DNA from: a virus
Direction: 5' to 3' (one strand)
Virus record (IMG/VR): IMGVR_UViG_3300030098_002423
Coordinates: 16,120-38,456 of that record
DNA: 22,337 nucleotides
Numbering within the stretch: the stretch's first letter is position 1; each line of letters begins with the position of its first letter. The notes under the pieces are model-generated. The model did no database searches and was not told the DNA's origin. It saw only the letters and a program-made list of their open reading frames with translations. A program made the position numbers and the translations under genes. Of the stretch, positions 9,426 to 15,961 are shown one piece after another.

Positions 9426-9896
9426 CTAATAACTTGTCGCGCCTCGACCCGAAAATGGACGAGAAGAAGATACACTACGATTACTGCTTTTTAATAAAGT
9501 TCTTCCTCCCGCAAATGCAGTTTGTGCAGCACTCGCTTTAAATGCTTGCGAGTCAGCTTTGCCTTGCAACTGTATGCCTCTTACAGCACTCCCACCCGAT
9601 ACTCTTGCGGCTAAAATGTTATCTGCATCTCTGCGTAGGTTTTCTGTTTGTAATGCAAACGCAGACCGACTTGTTGAATCACCTCCATATGCGGCTCGTA
9701 ATGCTCTGTTACGTGCTTTACGTTCTGCTGATTCTCTTCGTAACTGTGCTAACTGTCGCTGTGTTTCTAACTCTCGTTGTTTAGCTGCTTCGGCTGCTCT
9801 ACGTTTCGCTAGGTTTGCTTGCTTCAAATCAGAAACAACCCCAACGGCAGTGCTTGCGGCAGTCAAAGCAAGTAAAATGGTTTCTGTTCCAGCCAT
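9426..9896 (-). CDS. Internal virion protein (T7 gp14-like)
   Basis: This is a 156-residue protein; T7 gp14 is 196. Residues 1-22 are hydrophobic and Ala-rich (ETILLALTAASTAVGVVSDL), as expected for the segment that inserts in the host outer membrane during DNA ejection. Then come a charged coiled coil with many Gln, Arg and Ala (KRRAAEAAKQRELETQRQLA, about 31-50) and a Ser/Arg-rich end (SSNRSVSSSRPFSGRGATSY). Place and composition fit the gp14 family: tail tubular B upstream and the gp15-like protein 12 bases downstream. Primary similarity is low, so the assignment uses order and composition as well as the N-terminus. Confidence 0.8.
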   Translation of the reverse strand: MAGTETILLALTAASTAVGVVSDLKQANLAKRRAAEAAKQRELETQRQLAQLRRESAERKARNRALRAAYGGDSTSRSAFALQTENLRRDADNILAARVSGGSAVRGIQLQGKADSQAFKASAAQTAFAGGRTLLKSSNRSVSSSRPFSGRGATSY

Positions 9897-12037
9897 TAGT
9901 ACGCTATCTCCGCTGACATTGATAATATTGTAGCTTTCATTGGTTCATTCAAAGCCAACGTTATTGTTGGGTCTCTACTGTATCCCAATATATTAAACTC
10001 ATATGGCCCACTTCTTGGCTTTGGTTGGCCCGGCAAGTTATCCGTAACATCCCTAGTTAGAATAACATCATCTTCTAATTTCAAAGATAACGTGTCATAT
10101 GTCTCAACTATAAGACGGCTAACACGACGTTTTTTTCCGGTGAGTGTGCCTGATCTTGTATTTGCATCAAATGGCATAGGTTGCATATAAGCAAGGTATG
10201 GCAAGCCAACTTCTATGTCTACTTGCTTTGTAACTGTGTCAGGCAAATCTAAGCGACCAGCACTATCAACTGTATATGTGCCTAGAAACGCGTTCCTTGA
10301 TCGTACAGCGACTTTGGTGTTCGCAAACTCTAACAACCCCAAAAATGTCCTAGAGGCCGTCTGGACGCGAATACTGCGGGCTAAATCGAAGTAGCGGGCA
10401 TTGTTGAATCGCTCTAAATAAAATTTGTTGCCGCCACGTATCCTTCGTTCTGTTATTACAAAAATATCGTCATTGACTACTGTAATAGCTTTAAACTTGT
10501 CACTAGATTGTTCTGATGTAAATAAATCTAACTGACTCATGAAATGAGTTTGTGATGAAAATTTAGTATCAGATGTAGCATAGTTAACTACATTAGATTT
10601 TTGCCCTGCATCGTTAGTGCCGGGAAACCACAATGCCCATCCACGCGATTCTTGCTCACGGATACTATGAAATACTGCAAGAGAACCATTATCCATTACA
10701 AAAAACGCATATTGTTCGGGGTAATTAGAACTTGTTATAACTGCTGAATCAATTGGGTTCTCTATCAAATGACCCGCTAATAAACTAACAGATGGGCTTT
10801 CATACGCTTGACTAAGATCTTTGAAATGATATTCACGTATATTTTTACCACGACCACGTTGTACAAATAATATAGCACCATCAAACACAAATGGTTTCAC
10901 TCTTTTGCAACCAAAATACGTTTGCGGTTTTACGTTCATATTGGTGGGCGTAAGCGCTTCACCATCATCAACTGACGTAAACATTTCTGCACCGTCGGTA
11001 AAAATAGTCAAATCTCTACCGGGTATTAAATATTCTATTTTACGAACTTCGGATGTAGCTGCATTAAAATCTATAGCGTCATCATCTAACGCAGTTCCAA
11101 CATCAAAATTAAAAAACTGTTCCGTTTTGCTTGCTAACAAAGCTGATGGTCGTGTCCGTGGGCCATTAAACCACAAACGACCTTCTCTAAAACAAGTTGT
11201 AGATGGATAACCGCGCAGATCACTAAATAATGGCTCTCCCCAATCTAATGTATTGGTTGTGCTGGCATATAGTGTTGTGCCTGTTGTACCAAAATCTTTT
11301 TTAATAGTAACAGTAGCGTCTTGCAAAACACCGCCCGGATGCAGTGCAGTTACTTCTACTTCTTTCAGTTGATTGTCAGATGGGTCTAAAATGGAAATAC
11401 GCAAACCTATATGTTGTGTTTTCCAAAAATCTGTAACCCCTGTAGAACCATTATTACGATAGATACCAATAGTAATACTGTCACCAGCATTATAAGTAGG
11501 GTTAGATGCAGGATTATTAGCGCGTAGATGCGTGTCTGGTGAAACAAATTTATGATACGGCTGAAAAATATATTCACCTTTATCATCACCATCGAATGTA
11601 AATTCGCTAAAAGTAAACTCATCTTGTCCAATACGCTTTAAAATATATGGTGGAATGTTTTCATGCACTATAATCATAGTGTCTGCAAATTGTGTAAAAT
11701 CTAGTGCTTTAGCAGTTTGCAAGTTGTATGGTGTAAATATTTCTTGTATTAGGTTCCAGTTTTGTAAATTTTCATAAATGCGAATTTTGTTTTGCACAAA
11801 TACTAAAAGGTAGCTTGTATTTTCAGAAAACACGAAAGGCACTAAACGACCATCGGCTGGTAGGCTGTCTACAAAATCTGTACCGGGCCTTGTTTGTATT
11901 CCACCTTGCGCTAATTGCCTAAAATTACGCATACGCAAAGCGCCTTGCACATATTGTTTTACATCAGTGCGTCCGCGCATACGAGGGTCTAGTTCTCCGC
12001 TACTAAACGTAGCAATGGTTGATTGCGCTATAGCCAT
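9896..12037 (-). CDS. Tail tubular protein B (T7 gp12-like nozzle)
   Basis: This 713-residue protein is somewhat shorter than T7 gp12 (794). It forms the tail nozzle below tubular protein A. The start IAQSTIATFSSGELDPRMRG and RMRNFRQLAQGGIQTRPGTD (about 34-53) is the typical opening of the family ('F..GelSprl.gR.D...Y..g...l.N......GG...RPGt.fv'). The middle is beta-propeller-like, with GYPSTTCFREGRLWFNGPRT and other strand-rich repeats. The end ITLALNEPMKATILSMSAEI is also typical. It starts in a TAATG overlap with tubular A and itself ends in a TAATG overlap with the gp14-like gene, giving a tight tail and ejection string. Confidence 0.93.
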   Translation of the reverse strand: MAIAQSTIATFSSGELDPRMRGRTDVKQYVQGALRMRNFRQLAQGGIQTRPGTDFVDSLPADGRLVPFVFSENTSYLLVFVQNKIRIYENLQNWNLIQEIFTPYNLQTAKALDFTQFADTMIIVHENIPPYILKRIGQDEFTFSEFTFDGDDKGEYIFQPYHKFVSPDTHLRANNPASNPTYNAGDSITIGIYRNNGSTGVTDFWKTQHIGLRISILDPSDNQLKEVEVTALHPGGVLQDATVTIKKDFGTTGTTLYASTTNTLDWGEPLFSDLRGYPSTTCFREGRLWFNGPRTRPSALLASKTEQFFNFDVGTALDDDAIDFNAATSEVRKIEYLIPGRDLTIFTDGAEMFTSVDDGEALTPTNMNVKPQTYFGCKRVKPFVFDGAILFVQRGRGKNIREYHFKDLSQAYESPSVSLLAGHLIENPIDSAVITSSNYPEQYAFFVMDNGSLAVFHSIREQESRGWALWFPGTNDAGQKSNVVNYATSDTKFSSQTHFMSQLDLFTSEQSSDKFKAITVVNDDIFVITERRIRGGNKFYLERFNNARYFDLARSIRVQTASRTFLGLLEFANTKVAVRSRNAFLGTYTVDSAGRLDLPDTVTKQVDIEVGLPYLAYMQPMPFDANTRSGTLTGKKRRVSRLIVETYDTLSLKLEDDVILTRDVTDNLPGQPKPRSGPYEFNILGYSRDPTITLALNEPMKATILSMSAEIAY

Positions 12038-12645
12038 TATATCAACCCTTCGTTACCCGACCTTTGACCTCGCCTTGCACTCATCATCTGTTGTGTGTTC
12101 AACACTCTTGGAGATGACTGACCGCCATCTTGCGCTCTTGCTTTTCTGCGATAGGTGTCCCCTGCAGCCAATAACATTTTTGACTTTTCCTCATTTTCCG
12201 TAAGAGATAAGGCAAAGATACCCGCCAAACCAAATATCACGGCCATACGGAAATGCGGAGGCCAGTTAGTTACTGGAGGCTCAGTAGTGCGATCAACAGA
12301 AATAACGCTATTACTGTCAGCATCAATAAGAAGTTTGTCACCTTCCATCTCCCATTCGCCTAAGACTGAACGACCTCGTTCTAGTACGTTCCACACCCTG
12401 ATTGTGTTACTGGGTATTTGAAAAACGCCTAAACCTGTTGGATGTGTAACGCTCGAAACAAAACTTGTTACTACTGTATTGCTGGCAAACCGCCATCTGG
12501 TTTCAAATAGTTCTGCTTCTATCAAATCTTCTAGCACAGTATTGGCGACAAGTGCTTGCGTAGTTTGGTCATCTAGTGAAGTAATTGGATTGTCTCCAAC
12601 CATGATAAGAGCAGAATTTACCAAATCTATTTTTGTTTTACTCAC
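12037..12645 (-). CDS. Tail tubular protein A (T7 gp11-like, gatekeeper)
   Basis: This is a 202-residue protein, close to T7 gp11 (196). It forms the ring joining the portal to the tail nozzle. The family pattern is clear: KIDLVNSALIMVGDNPITSL (about 5-24), then a run of helix with ALVANTVLEDLIEAELFETR and WRFAS. A beta-rich middle follows (LGVFQIPSNTIRVWNVLERG) and then PPHFRMAVIFGLAGIFALSL. The start codon is GTG (12645-12643) with AGGTGA upstream. The stop TAA overlaps the next ATG (TAATG), matching the usual A-then-B order. It is the first gene after the terminator, so its expression needs read-through or a promoter in the 85-base gap, where none is obvious. Confidence 0.92.
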   Translation of the reverse strand: MSKTKIDLVNSALIMVGDNPITSLDDQTTQALVANTVLEDLIEAELFETRWRFASNTVVTSFVSSVTHPTGLGVFQIPSNTIRVWNVLERGRSVLGEWEMEGDKLLIDADSNSVISVDRTTEPPVTNWPPHFRMAVIFGLAGIFALSLTENEEKSKMLLAAGDTYRRKARAQDGGQSSPRVLNTQQMMSARRGQRSGNEGLI

Positions 12646-12662
12646 TGATCACCTACCTATTT

Positions 12663-12714
12663 AAAAAAGGGTGAGCAGAACGATGAAAGAGCCGAAAACC
12701 GTCCATACTCACCC
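12663..12714 (-). terminator. Intrinsic terminator after the capsid unit
   Basis: On the minus strand GGGTGAG (12714-12708) pairs with CTCACCC (12675-12669) and is followed directly by TTTTTT. The stem can extend inward through GGACG and CGTTC, which pair with one G-T wobble around a loop of about 17 bases. The stem and T-run give a classic rho-independent terminator, placed between the small head protein and tail tubular A, so it should reduce transcription of the tail genes relative to the capsid. Confidence 0.85.
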
Positions 12715-12730
12715 CATACCCCGAAGGGAT

Positions 12731-12988
12731 CTATCTGCTGTCAGTTGCAGTTATTGCATCCACGTCGCCTGTATCTACAGTACCACCTGAATTTGCATTT
12801 ACAATTACTTGACCGACACCATCAGATGCTTTGACTAAAATCACGTCGTTGACGTTCAAAAACTCAGAAGCACCATTGAAGTAGCCAGAAGCATCAACAG
12901 TATTTTTTGCATCAGATGTTGCATACATATACTGCGTAAATCCTGCACCTTGGCATACTCGGGAAAGTGTATTGAAAGTAAAAGCCAT
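12731..12988 (-). CDS. Small head protein downstream of the capsid gene (decoration candidate)
   Basis: I start at MAFTFNTLSRVCQGAGFTQY (85 residues), which has GGGAGGG 5 bases before its ATG, among the strongest ribosome sites in the window. The longer frame adds 37 residues that lie inside the capsid gene. The protein is Gly, Ala, Asp and Val-rich with a beta pattern (SGYFNGASEFLNVNDVILVK, then ASDGVGQVIVNANSGGTVDT). A strong site, a position 10 bases after the capsid stop and before the terminator, and small size point to a highly made virion component such as a decoration or cement protein. This is inference; I know similar short proteins beside marine podovirus capsid genes but no proven function. 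Confidence 0.8.
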   Translation of the reverse strand: MAFTFNTLSRVCQGAGFTQYMYATSDAKNTVDASGYFNGASEFLNVNDVILVKASDGVGQVIVNANSGGTVDTGDVDAITATDSR

Positions 12989-12998
12989 GTTACCCTCC

Positions 12999-13820
12999 CT
13001 ATTCCGTGTATTTGACTTCTTCGATACCATCATTGTCAATGATGACAGCACCAAGAGCCAAGGAACCAACAAACAAGAACGCAGCATATTCGTTCTCATA
13101 AGATGGTGTAATTTGTGGTTCAGCGTTCATACCAAGACCAACAGCAGAACGGTGGTAAGCAAAACTCTTACGAACATTGCTACCGTCTACATCGAGACCA
13201 GAGAATGTCCAGTATAAGAAACCAAACCAACGCTTTGCAGTAATGCCAGTAGGCCAAGGTAGCTGATCAGGGCCGATATAGTCAGCATCAGAAAACTGAT
13301 CAATGCTGATAAGATCGTTCCAACCAGCAGGACTTACAGGCCAATACCGTTGTCCGTCATCTGGAACATCTCTATTACCCATGCGTGTATGTACGTTTTG
13401 TACTTTAGCAAGAGTTATACCGCCAGAAGATGATTCAGAATCGTTGGTTGCTGCATCCATAGCCGCAACTAAGATTTCGTCAACCTTACGACCTAAAGCA
13501 CCAGCTATTGCTTGCACTGTTACTTGTCGCTCATCAATGTTAGTTTTTAACATATCGAGTTTATCAACAAGTTCGCCAGCATAGTAGTCTGCCATTGTGA
13601 CTTGAACTTTGGAGTGTCCAAGATTCATCAATGGAACTTTACCATGCCTAGCTTTTTGCCCCGCCGTTCCTTTTCCTATTTTTGGAAAAGTATCGTCTTG
13701 AGCAGACACCTTTTTCTCACGCACTGTGTTTCGGAGTTTAGAACCCATACGCTGGAAAGCAACGTGTACTTCACTCTCAAACTGGGAGATAAAGGTGGTA
13801 TCAATGGTAGGAGCTGCCAT
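12999..13820 (-). CDS. Major capsid protein
   Basis: I start at the ATG giving MAAPTIDTTFISQFE (273 residues); the longer frame begins with TTG placed directly against the AAAGGA site and would add only four residues. The segments FESEVHVAFQRMGSKLRNTV (about 12-31), GKGTAGQKARHGKVPLMN, YYAGELVDKLDMLKTNIDER and ALGRKVDEILVAAMDAATND are characteristic of the HK97-fold capsid proteins of marine T7-like podoviruses. The C-terminal AAFLFVGSLALGAVIIDNDG also fits. It follows portal and scaffold in order and is preceded by the only large leader. It forms the icosahedral shell. I see no slippery site or extension that would suggest a T7 10A/10B-like frameshift product. Confidence 0.92.
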   Translation of the reverse strand: MAAPTIDTTFISQFESEVHVAFQRMGSKLRNTVREKKVSAQDDTFPKIGKGTAGQKARHGKVPLMNLGHSKVQVTMADYYAGELVDKLDMLKTNIDERQVTVQAIAGALGRKVDEILVAAMDAATNDSESSSGGITLAKVQNVHTRMGNRDVPDDGQRYWPVSPAGWNDLISIDQFSDADYIGPDQLPWPTGITAKRWFGFLYWTFSGLDVDGSNVRKSFAYHRSAVGLGMNAEPQITPSYENEYAAFLFVGSLALGAVIIDNDGIEEVKYTE

Positions 13821-13859
13821 TCGACTATCCAATCCTTTAAAAAGTTAATAACAAAATAC

Positions 13860-13895
13860 GGTTGTTCCTAGCAGATGGGCTAATCTGGTTGTTCC
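13860..13895 (-). repeat. 9-base direct repeat GGAACAACC in the capsid leader
   Basis: GGAACAACC occurs at 13895-13887 and again at 13868-13860 on the minus strand, with starts 27 bases apart. Between them is a short inverted pair TAGC/GCTA around CCATCT. Two exact copies in a 154-base leader are unlikely to be noise but could still be chance; a protein-binding or RNA-structure role is possible. Confidence 0.45.
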
Positions 13896-13897
13896 TT

Positions 13898-13928
13898 TCG
13901 GGCCAGTACCACCATACTTTTGGGCCGA
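13898..13928 (-). other. Hairpin in the capsid gene leader
   Basis: On the minus strand the segment begins TCGGCC and ends GGCCCGA, which pair with one bulged C. Inside, AGTA and TACT pair around the loop TGGTGG. The stem starts only a few bases after the TATAGAGG promoter-like core, so it would sit at the 5' end of a capsid transcript and could protect it or be an RNase III site. There is no T-run after it, so it is not an intrinsic terminator. Confidence 0.5.
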
Positions 13929-13974
13929 TGTTATACCTCTATATAAAGGATTTTTATTACTCTACGCACAAAAG

Positions 13975-14253
13975 CTAACAATTCCACTTTCTTAGTGCTT
14001 TATTAATTCTGCTATTAGGATCTCTAGCAGTTTTCGCGCTAGTCAATTTACGCTTCATGCCCTTCATGCGTGAGCAAAAAGACTTTCTTCTTTTAGCCGC
14101 TTTACTACCTTTTTTAAGTTTAGACGGCTTTGTTGTTACAGGGGCTTTCAGATTGCCACCTGTTTTTCTATTGTAACTTGCACGACCCCGCGCGTTTAAG
14201 CCACCACTTTTGCTCTTTCCTGCTTTCCGTTGCCATGCAGGAGTTTTAGCCAT
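13975..14253 (-). CDS. Basic DUF6321-like protein
   Basis: This is a 92-residue protein starting MAKTPAWQRKAGKSKSGGLN, then ARGRASYNRKTGGNLKAPVT and KAAKRRKSFCSRMKGMKRKL, ending in ALRKWNC. The order 'TPAWQRK.GK...GGLN..GRASYN..TGGNLKAPVT...SKAAKRRKSFC.RM.GM' and the final 'LRKWNC' are the hallmarks of the DUF6321 family, widespread in phage structural regions and of unknown function. About one third of residues are Lys or Arg, with a single Asp. The two cysteines (in KSFC and the last residue) are conserved in the family as I recall it. The gene directly precedes the 154-base capsid leader and is the last of the small-gene cluster. Confidence 0.88.
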   Translation of the reverse strand: MAKTPAWQRKAGKSKSGGLNARGRASYNRKTGGNLKAPVTTKPSKLKKGSKAAKRRKSFCSRMKGMKRKLTSAKTARDPNSRINKALRKWNC

Positions 14254-14256
14254 TTT

Positions 14257-14424
14257 TTATTTCCCTACTTGTTTTTGTGCCTTTTTATGAGCAGCCGTAA
14301 AACTCATTCCATTTTGCAACATCAATTTTCGCATCATCGCCATATGTTTGCTTGAGTGATGAGCGCTGTGTCGTTTCAGTGTTGCCTTTTGTCTATCTGT
14401 AAGTTGTTTCTTTTTTGTAGCCAT
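14257..14424 (-). CDS. Tiny His/Lys-rich helical protein, KRHS.HHS.KHM family
   Basis: The minus strand reads MATKKKQLTDRQKATLKRHS, then AHHSSKHMAMMRKLMLQNGM and SFTAAHKKAQKQVGK: 55 residues ending with TAA at 14259. The 'LT.RQK.TLKRHS.HHS.KHM..M..LM..G.SFT.AHK.A...VGK' pattern is one I recognise from many marine phages near the capsid gene. Five histidines, four of them clustered, could bind a metal, but there is no cysteine. It is helical, with Met-rich stretches. It overlaps the previous stop by one base and lies 3 bases before the following gene. No function is known to me. Confidence 0.85.
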   Translation of the reverse strand: MATKKKQLTDRQKATLKRHSAHHSSKHMAMMRKLMLQNGMSFTAAHKKAQKQVGK

Positions 14425-14588
14425 TACGCTCTCTTTTTACGTTTTTTCGCTGTTTTAGCAGATTGCACAAATGCTTTTTTAGTAGGAGCGCCTTTTGTTC
14501 CGGGCTTTCTCATTTTTTCACCACTGCCAGCTTTAATTCTTTTTCGTTTTGCATGAATGTTTGCATAAAGTCCGGGTCGTTTTGCCAT
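14424..14588 (-). CDS. Tiny basic protein, RPGLYANIHAKRKRIKAGSG family
   Basis: The minus strand reads MAKRPGLYANIHAKRKRIKA followed by GSGEKMRKPGTKGAPTKKAF and a Lys/Arg-rich end; it is 54 residues long and stops at TAA 14426-14424. Twenty residues are Lys or Arg and only one is acidic. The 'RPGLYANIHAKRKRIKAGSGEKMRKPG' type sequence is one I recognise as recurring in many marine phages, always annotated hypothetical. The ATG follows directly after the preceding TAA, and the stop overlaps the next ATG (TAATG), so it is part of a coupled string. A nucleic-acid-binding or virion-packaged role would fit the charge, but nothing shows it. Confidence 0.85.
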   Translation of the reverse strand: MAKRPGLYANIHAKRKRIKAGSGEKMRKPGTKGAPTKKAFVQSAKTAKKRKKRA

Positions 14589-14759
14589 TTATCTGTCCCT
14601 GTCTCTAAGATTGTTAACTAAATTAAATAGAGTTTCTACTTTTTTATTTAAATGTTCAACATCAACTTTTGTTTTTATAATCGCGTATACCATACCACCC
14701 AGAATCGCGAAAGCTGCGATAGCCGTATTCAGCAAGTCAAGAGCGTCTATTCCTTCCAT
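14589..14759 (-). CDS. One-helix membrane protein with coiled-coil tail; holin candidate
   Basis: I start at MEGIDALDLLNT (56 residues), whose ATG overlaps the previous TAA by one base; the longer frame adds 18 residues that lie inside the preceding gene. Residues about 9-28 form one transmembrane helix (LNTAIAAFAILGGMVYAIIK). The rest is charged and heptad-like (VDVEHLNKKVETLFNLVNNL), ending RDRDR. A short N-terminal segment, one membrane helix and a charged cytoplasmic tail resemble the small holins of T7-like phages (gp17.5 has one transmembrane helix and 67 residues). There is no sequence match I can claim, so holin is an inference from topology, size and the adjacent exported protein. 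Its stop TAA abuts the next ATG. Confidence 0.75.
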   Translation of the reverse strand: MEGIDALDLLNTAIAAFAILGGMVYAIIKTKVDVEHLNKKVETLFNLVNNLRDRDR

Positions 14760-15094
14760 TATGCCCCCGGTTTTTGTAGAATTTCTCCATGATCCCCTCC
14801 ATCTGGCAAACAACTATGTCCTGATGGCGTGTGTACTACGGCTGACCATTTAAGAGTTTTTTTATTAACCCAAATTTCTGTTATATGGCCCCTTGCAGAT
14901 AAACCACGCCAAATGCGTTCTTCCCCTAAATTTTTTAATTGATCGATAGTTTGTTGCGTTGGCAAACACGGCAAATAACTATTCATTTGTGTTTCCATAG
15001 CATCATCTAAATCACTAGTTGCCTGAGAGTCACGGAACGTAAAGAACAATATAATTATTGCCAATACAAGAACCGTGACTTCAGACCACCTCAT
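14759..15094 (-). CDS. Membrane-anchored or exported protein with two cysteines
   Basis: This is a 111-residue protein. The N-terminus has MRWSEV followed by a hydrophobic stretch (VTVLVLAIIILFFTF, residues about 6-20), consistent with a signal anchor with the rest facing the periplasm. Beyond it are SYLPCLPTQQTIDQLKNLGE, then a basic beta-rich part with WVNKKTLKWSAVV and a second cysteine in HSCLPDGGDHGE; the two cysteines could form a disulfide in the periplasm. The TAATG join with the next gene, a small membrane protein, suggests they act together, perhaps in lysis or on the host envelope. I do not recognise a spanin pattern (no lipobox, no long coiled coil), so the role is open. Confidence 0.78.
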   Translation of the reverse strand: MRWSEVTVLVLAIIILFFTFRDSQATSDLDDAMETQMNSYLPCLPTQQTIDQLKNLGEERIWRGLSARGHITEIWVNKKTLKWSAVVHTPSGHSCLPDGGDHGEILQKPGA

Positions 15095-15202
15095 TTACTT
15101 AACCATTCTTTTAGCAGGTTTTTTACGTTTCTTTTTGAGCGACATCTTTGATGTTGGGCCGGGGTAAGGCTTAACTTTTCCCCCTTTTTTAGAATAAGGC
15201 AT
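15095..15202 (-). CDS. Tiny Lys-rich protein (35 residues)
   Basis: Reading the minus strand gives MPYSKKGGKVKPYPGPTSKM followed by a Lys/Arg-rich end, KKKRKKPAKRMVK, and TAA at 15097. It is 35 residues long, with 14 Lys or Arg and no acidic residue. A strong GGAGGA site stands about 7 bases before the ATG, and the stop TAA is directly followed by the ATG of the next gene. These two signals argue for a real gene despite its size. It is one of a cluster of tiny basic proteins here and may bind nucleic acid or an acidic virion surface, but no function is known to me. Confidence 0.7.
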   Translation of the reverse strand: MPYSKKGGKVKPYPGPTSKMSLKKKRKKPAKRMVK

Positions 15203-15220
15203 AGTAGTATTCCTCCGCTA

Positions 15221-15961
15221 TCAGCCATTTTGTAAACGTTCAAATCCTTTTGTAACACGATCTATTAGTTGTTGATCACGCACACCTGCAGCACCCCAGT
15301 ATTTTTCTGTATTCATAAGTGCTTGCAGTTCTTCTAACGATTCTGCCACTGGCGTAGATTGTTGCCCATTAACATTATTTGCTGATGTTTGTGCCAGACT
15401 CATCATCTCTTCTATTGCTACCACGCCCTCTGCGGTAGTTGCTAACATATTAAGTGCATTTTTAGTGTCTTCTGACAGTTTCGCGTCAGCCCATGCGTTT
15501 ATAGCATCTATTCTAGTTTGACCGTCTTCACCAAGTTTTGCTAGTTCTTGATCGACATTTGGACCATTTGCTTGCATGGCTTCCACATAAGACTTGATCC
15601 CTGCTTGGAATCCGTCGTTATCCATACCCATTCCATGCGCTTGCTCACGCCAAAATGACAAAAGCGGGTCTCCTTCTTGGAACTCAACACCCTCCAACTC
15701 AGGGAGCGTATAATCCGACGCATTTTCTGGCCTGTTAGCAAGACTTTCAGCTTTAACTTCAGCACGAAGATCATCCATCTTAGAGTGAAATTTTTGCTCC
15801 AACTGAGTATATGACTCGCCAAATGTTTGAAGCCTAGCCTCTCCTTTGTCTGCATCCCAAAATTTTTCTGGTACATACTCAGGTCTACTAGCTATCGACT
15901 GTTCTTGTGTCTCCACTGACTCTGTTGTTGGCTCTGGTGAAGATGTTTGTGACTCGCTCAT
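15221..15961 (-). CDS. Capsid assembly scaffolding protein (T7 gp9-like)
   Basis: This is a 246-residue acidic protein with a disordered N-terminus (MSESQTSSPEPTTESVETQE) and a YVPEKFWDADKGEARLQTFG segment (about residues 29-48). The latter is the typical start of T7-type capsid assembly proteins ('vPeKFwd...G.......l..sY..LE'). It continues with LEQKFHSKMDDLRAEV and helical segments, ending in a helix with basic residues (LIDRVTKGFERLQNG) that could bind the shell. By family it guides major capsid protein into a procapsid and is removed during DNA entry. It lies between portal and capsid, as in T7. It starts inside the preceding gene (74-base overlap) with AGGAACAA before the ATG. Downstream is an AGCGGAGGAA site for the next small gene. 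Confidence 0.9.
   Translation of the reverse strand: MSESQTSSPEPTTESVETQEQSIASRPEYVPEKFWDADKGEARLQTFGESYTQLEQKFHSKMDDLRAEVKAESLANRPENASDYTLPELEGVEFQEGDPLLSFWREQAHGMGMDNDGFQAGIKSYVEAMQANGPNVDQELAKLGEDGQTRIDAINAWADAKLSEDTKNALNMLATTAEGVVAIEEMMSLAQTSANNVNGQQSTPVAESLEELQALMNTEKYWGAAGVRDQQLIDRVTKGFERLQNG

Larger units (their letters stand above)
13821..13974 (-). promoter_or_regulatory. Non-coding leader upstream of the major capsid gene, with a candidate phage promoter
   Basis: This is the longest non-coding stretch of the window, between the DUF6321-like stop and the capsid ATG. On the minus strand an AT-rich start (TTATATAGAGGTATAAC, 13946-13930) contains TATAGAGG, which resembles the core and start of single-subunit phage RNA polymerase promoters (T7: TATAGGGAG). 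It is followed by a hairpin, a direct repeat and AAAGGA before the ATG. The most heavily made virion protein lying just downstream fits a late promoter. I find no second copy of this core between genes elsewhere in the window, so a consensus cannot be built, and the promoter call is weak. A sigma-70 promoter is an alternative, but no well-spaced -35/-10 pair is evident. Confidence 0.4.

Noticed and set aside
9559-9933. 124-codon plus-strand frame
   Set aside because: It is antisense to the gp14-like gene and the start of tail tubular B; its Cys/Leu/Ala-rich translation is typical of a reverse shadow.
12989-13099. 37-residue N-terminal extension of the small head protein
   Set aside because: It lies within the capsid gene, and the ATG at 12988 has one of the best ribosome binding sites in the window.
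13860-13895. The two GGAACAACC copies as a CRISPR or attachment site
   Set aside because: Two 9-base copies are too short and few for an array. There is no integrase or tRNA gene nearby, so an attachment site is not supported.
15541-15876. 111-codon minus-strand frame inside the scaffold gene
   Set aside because: It is a different frame of the same DNA, with Trp/Cys/Lys-rich low-plausibility translation. The scaffold frame has the family motifs.
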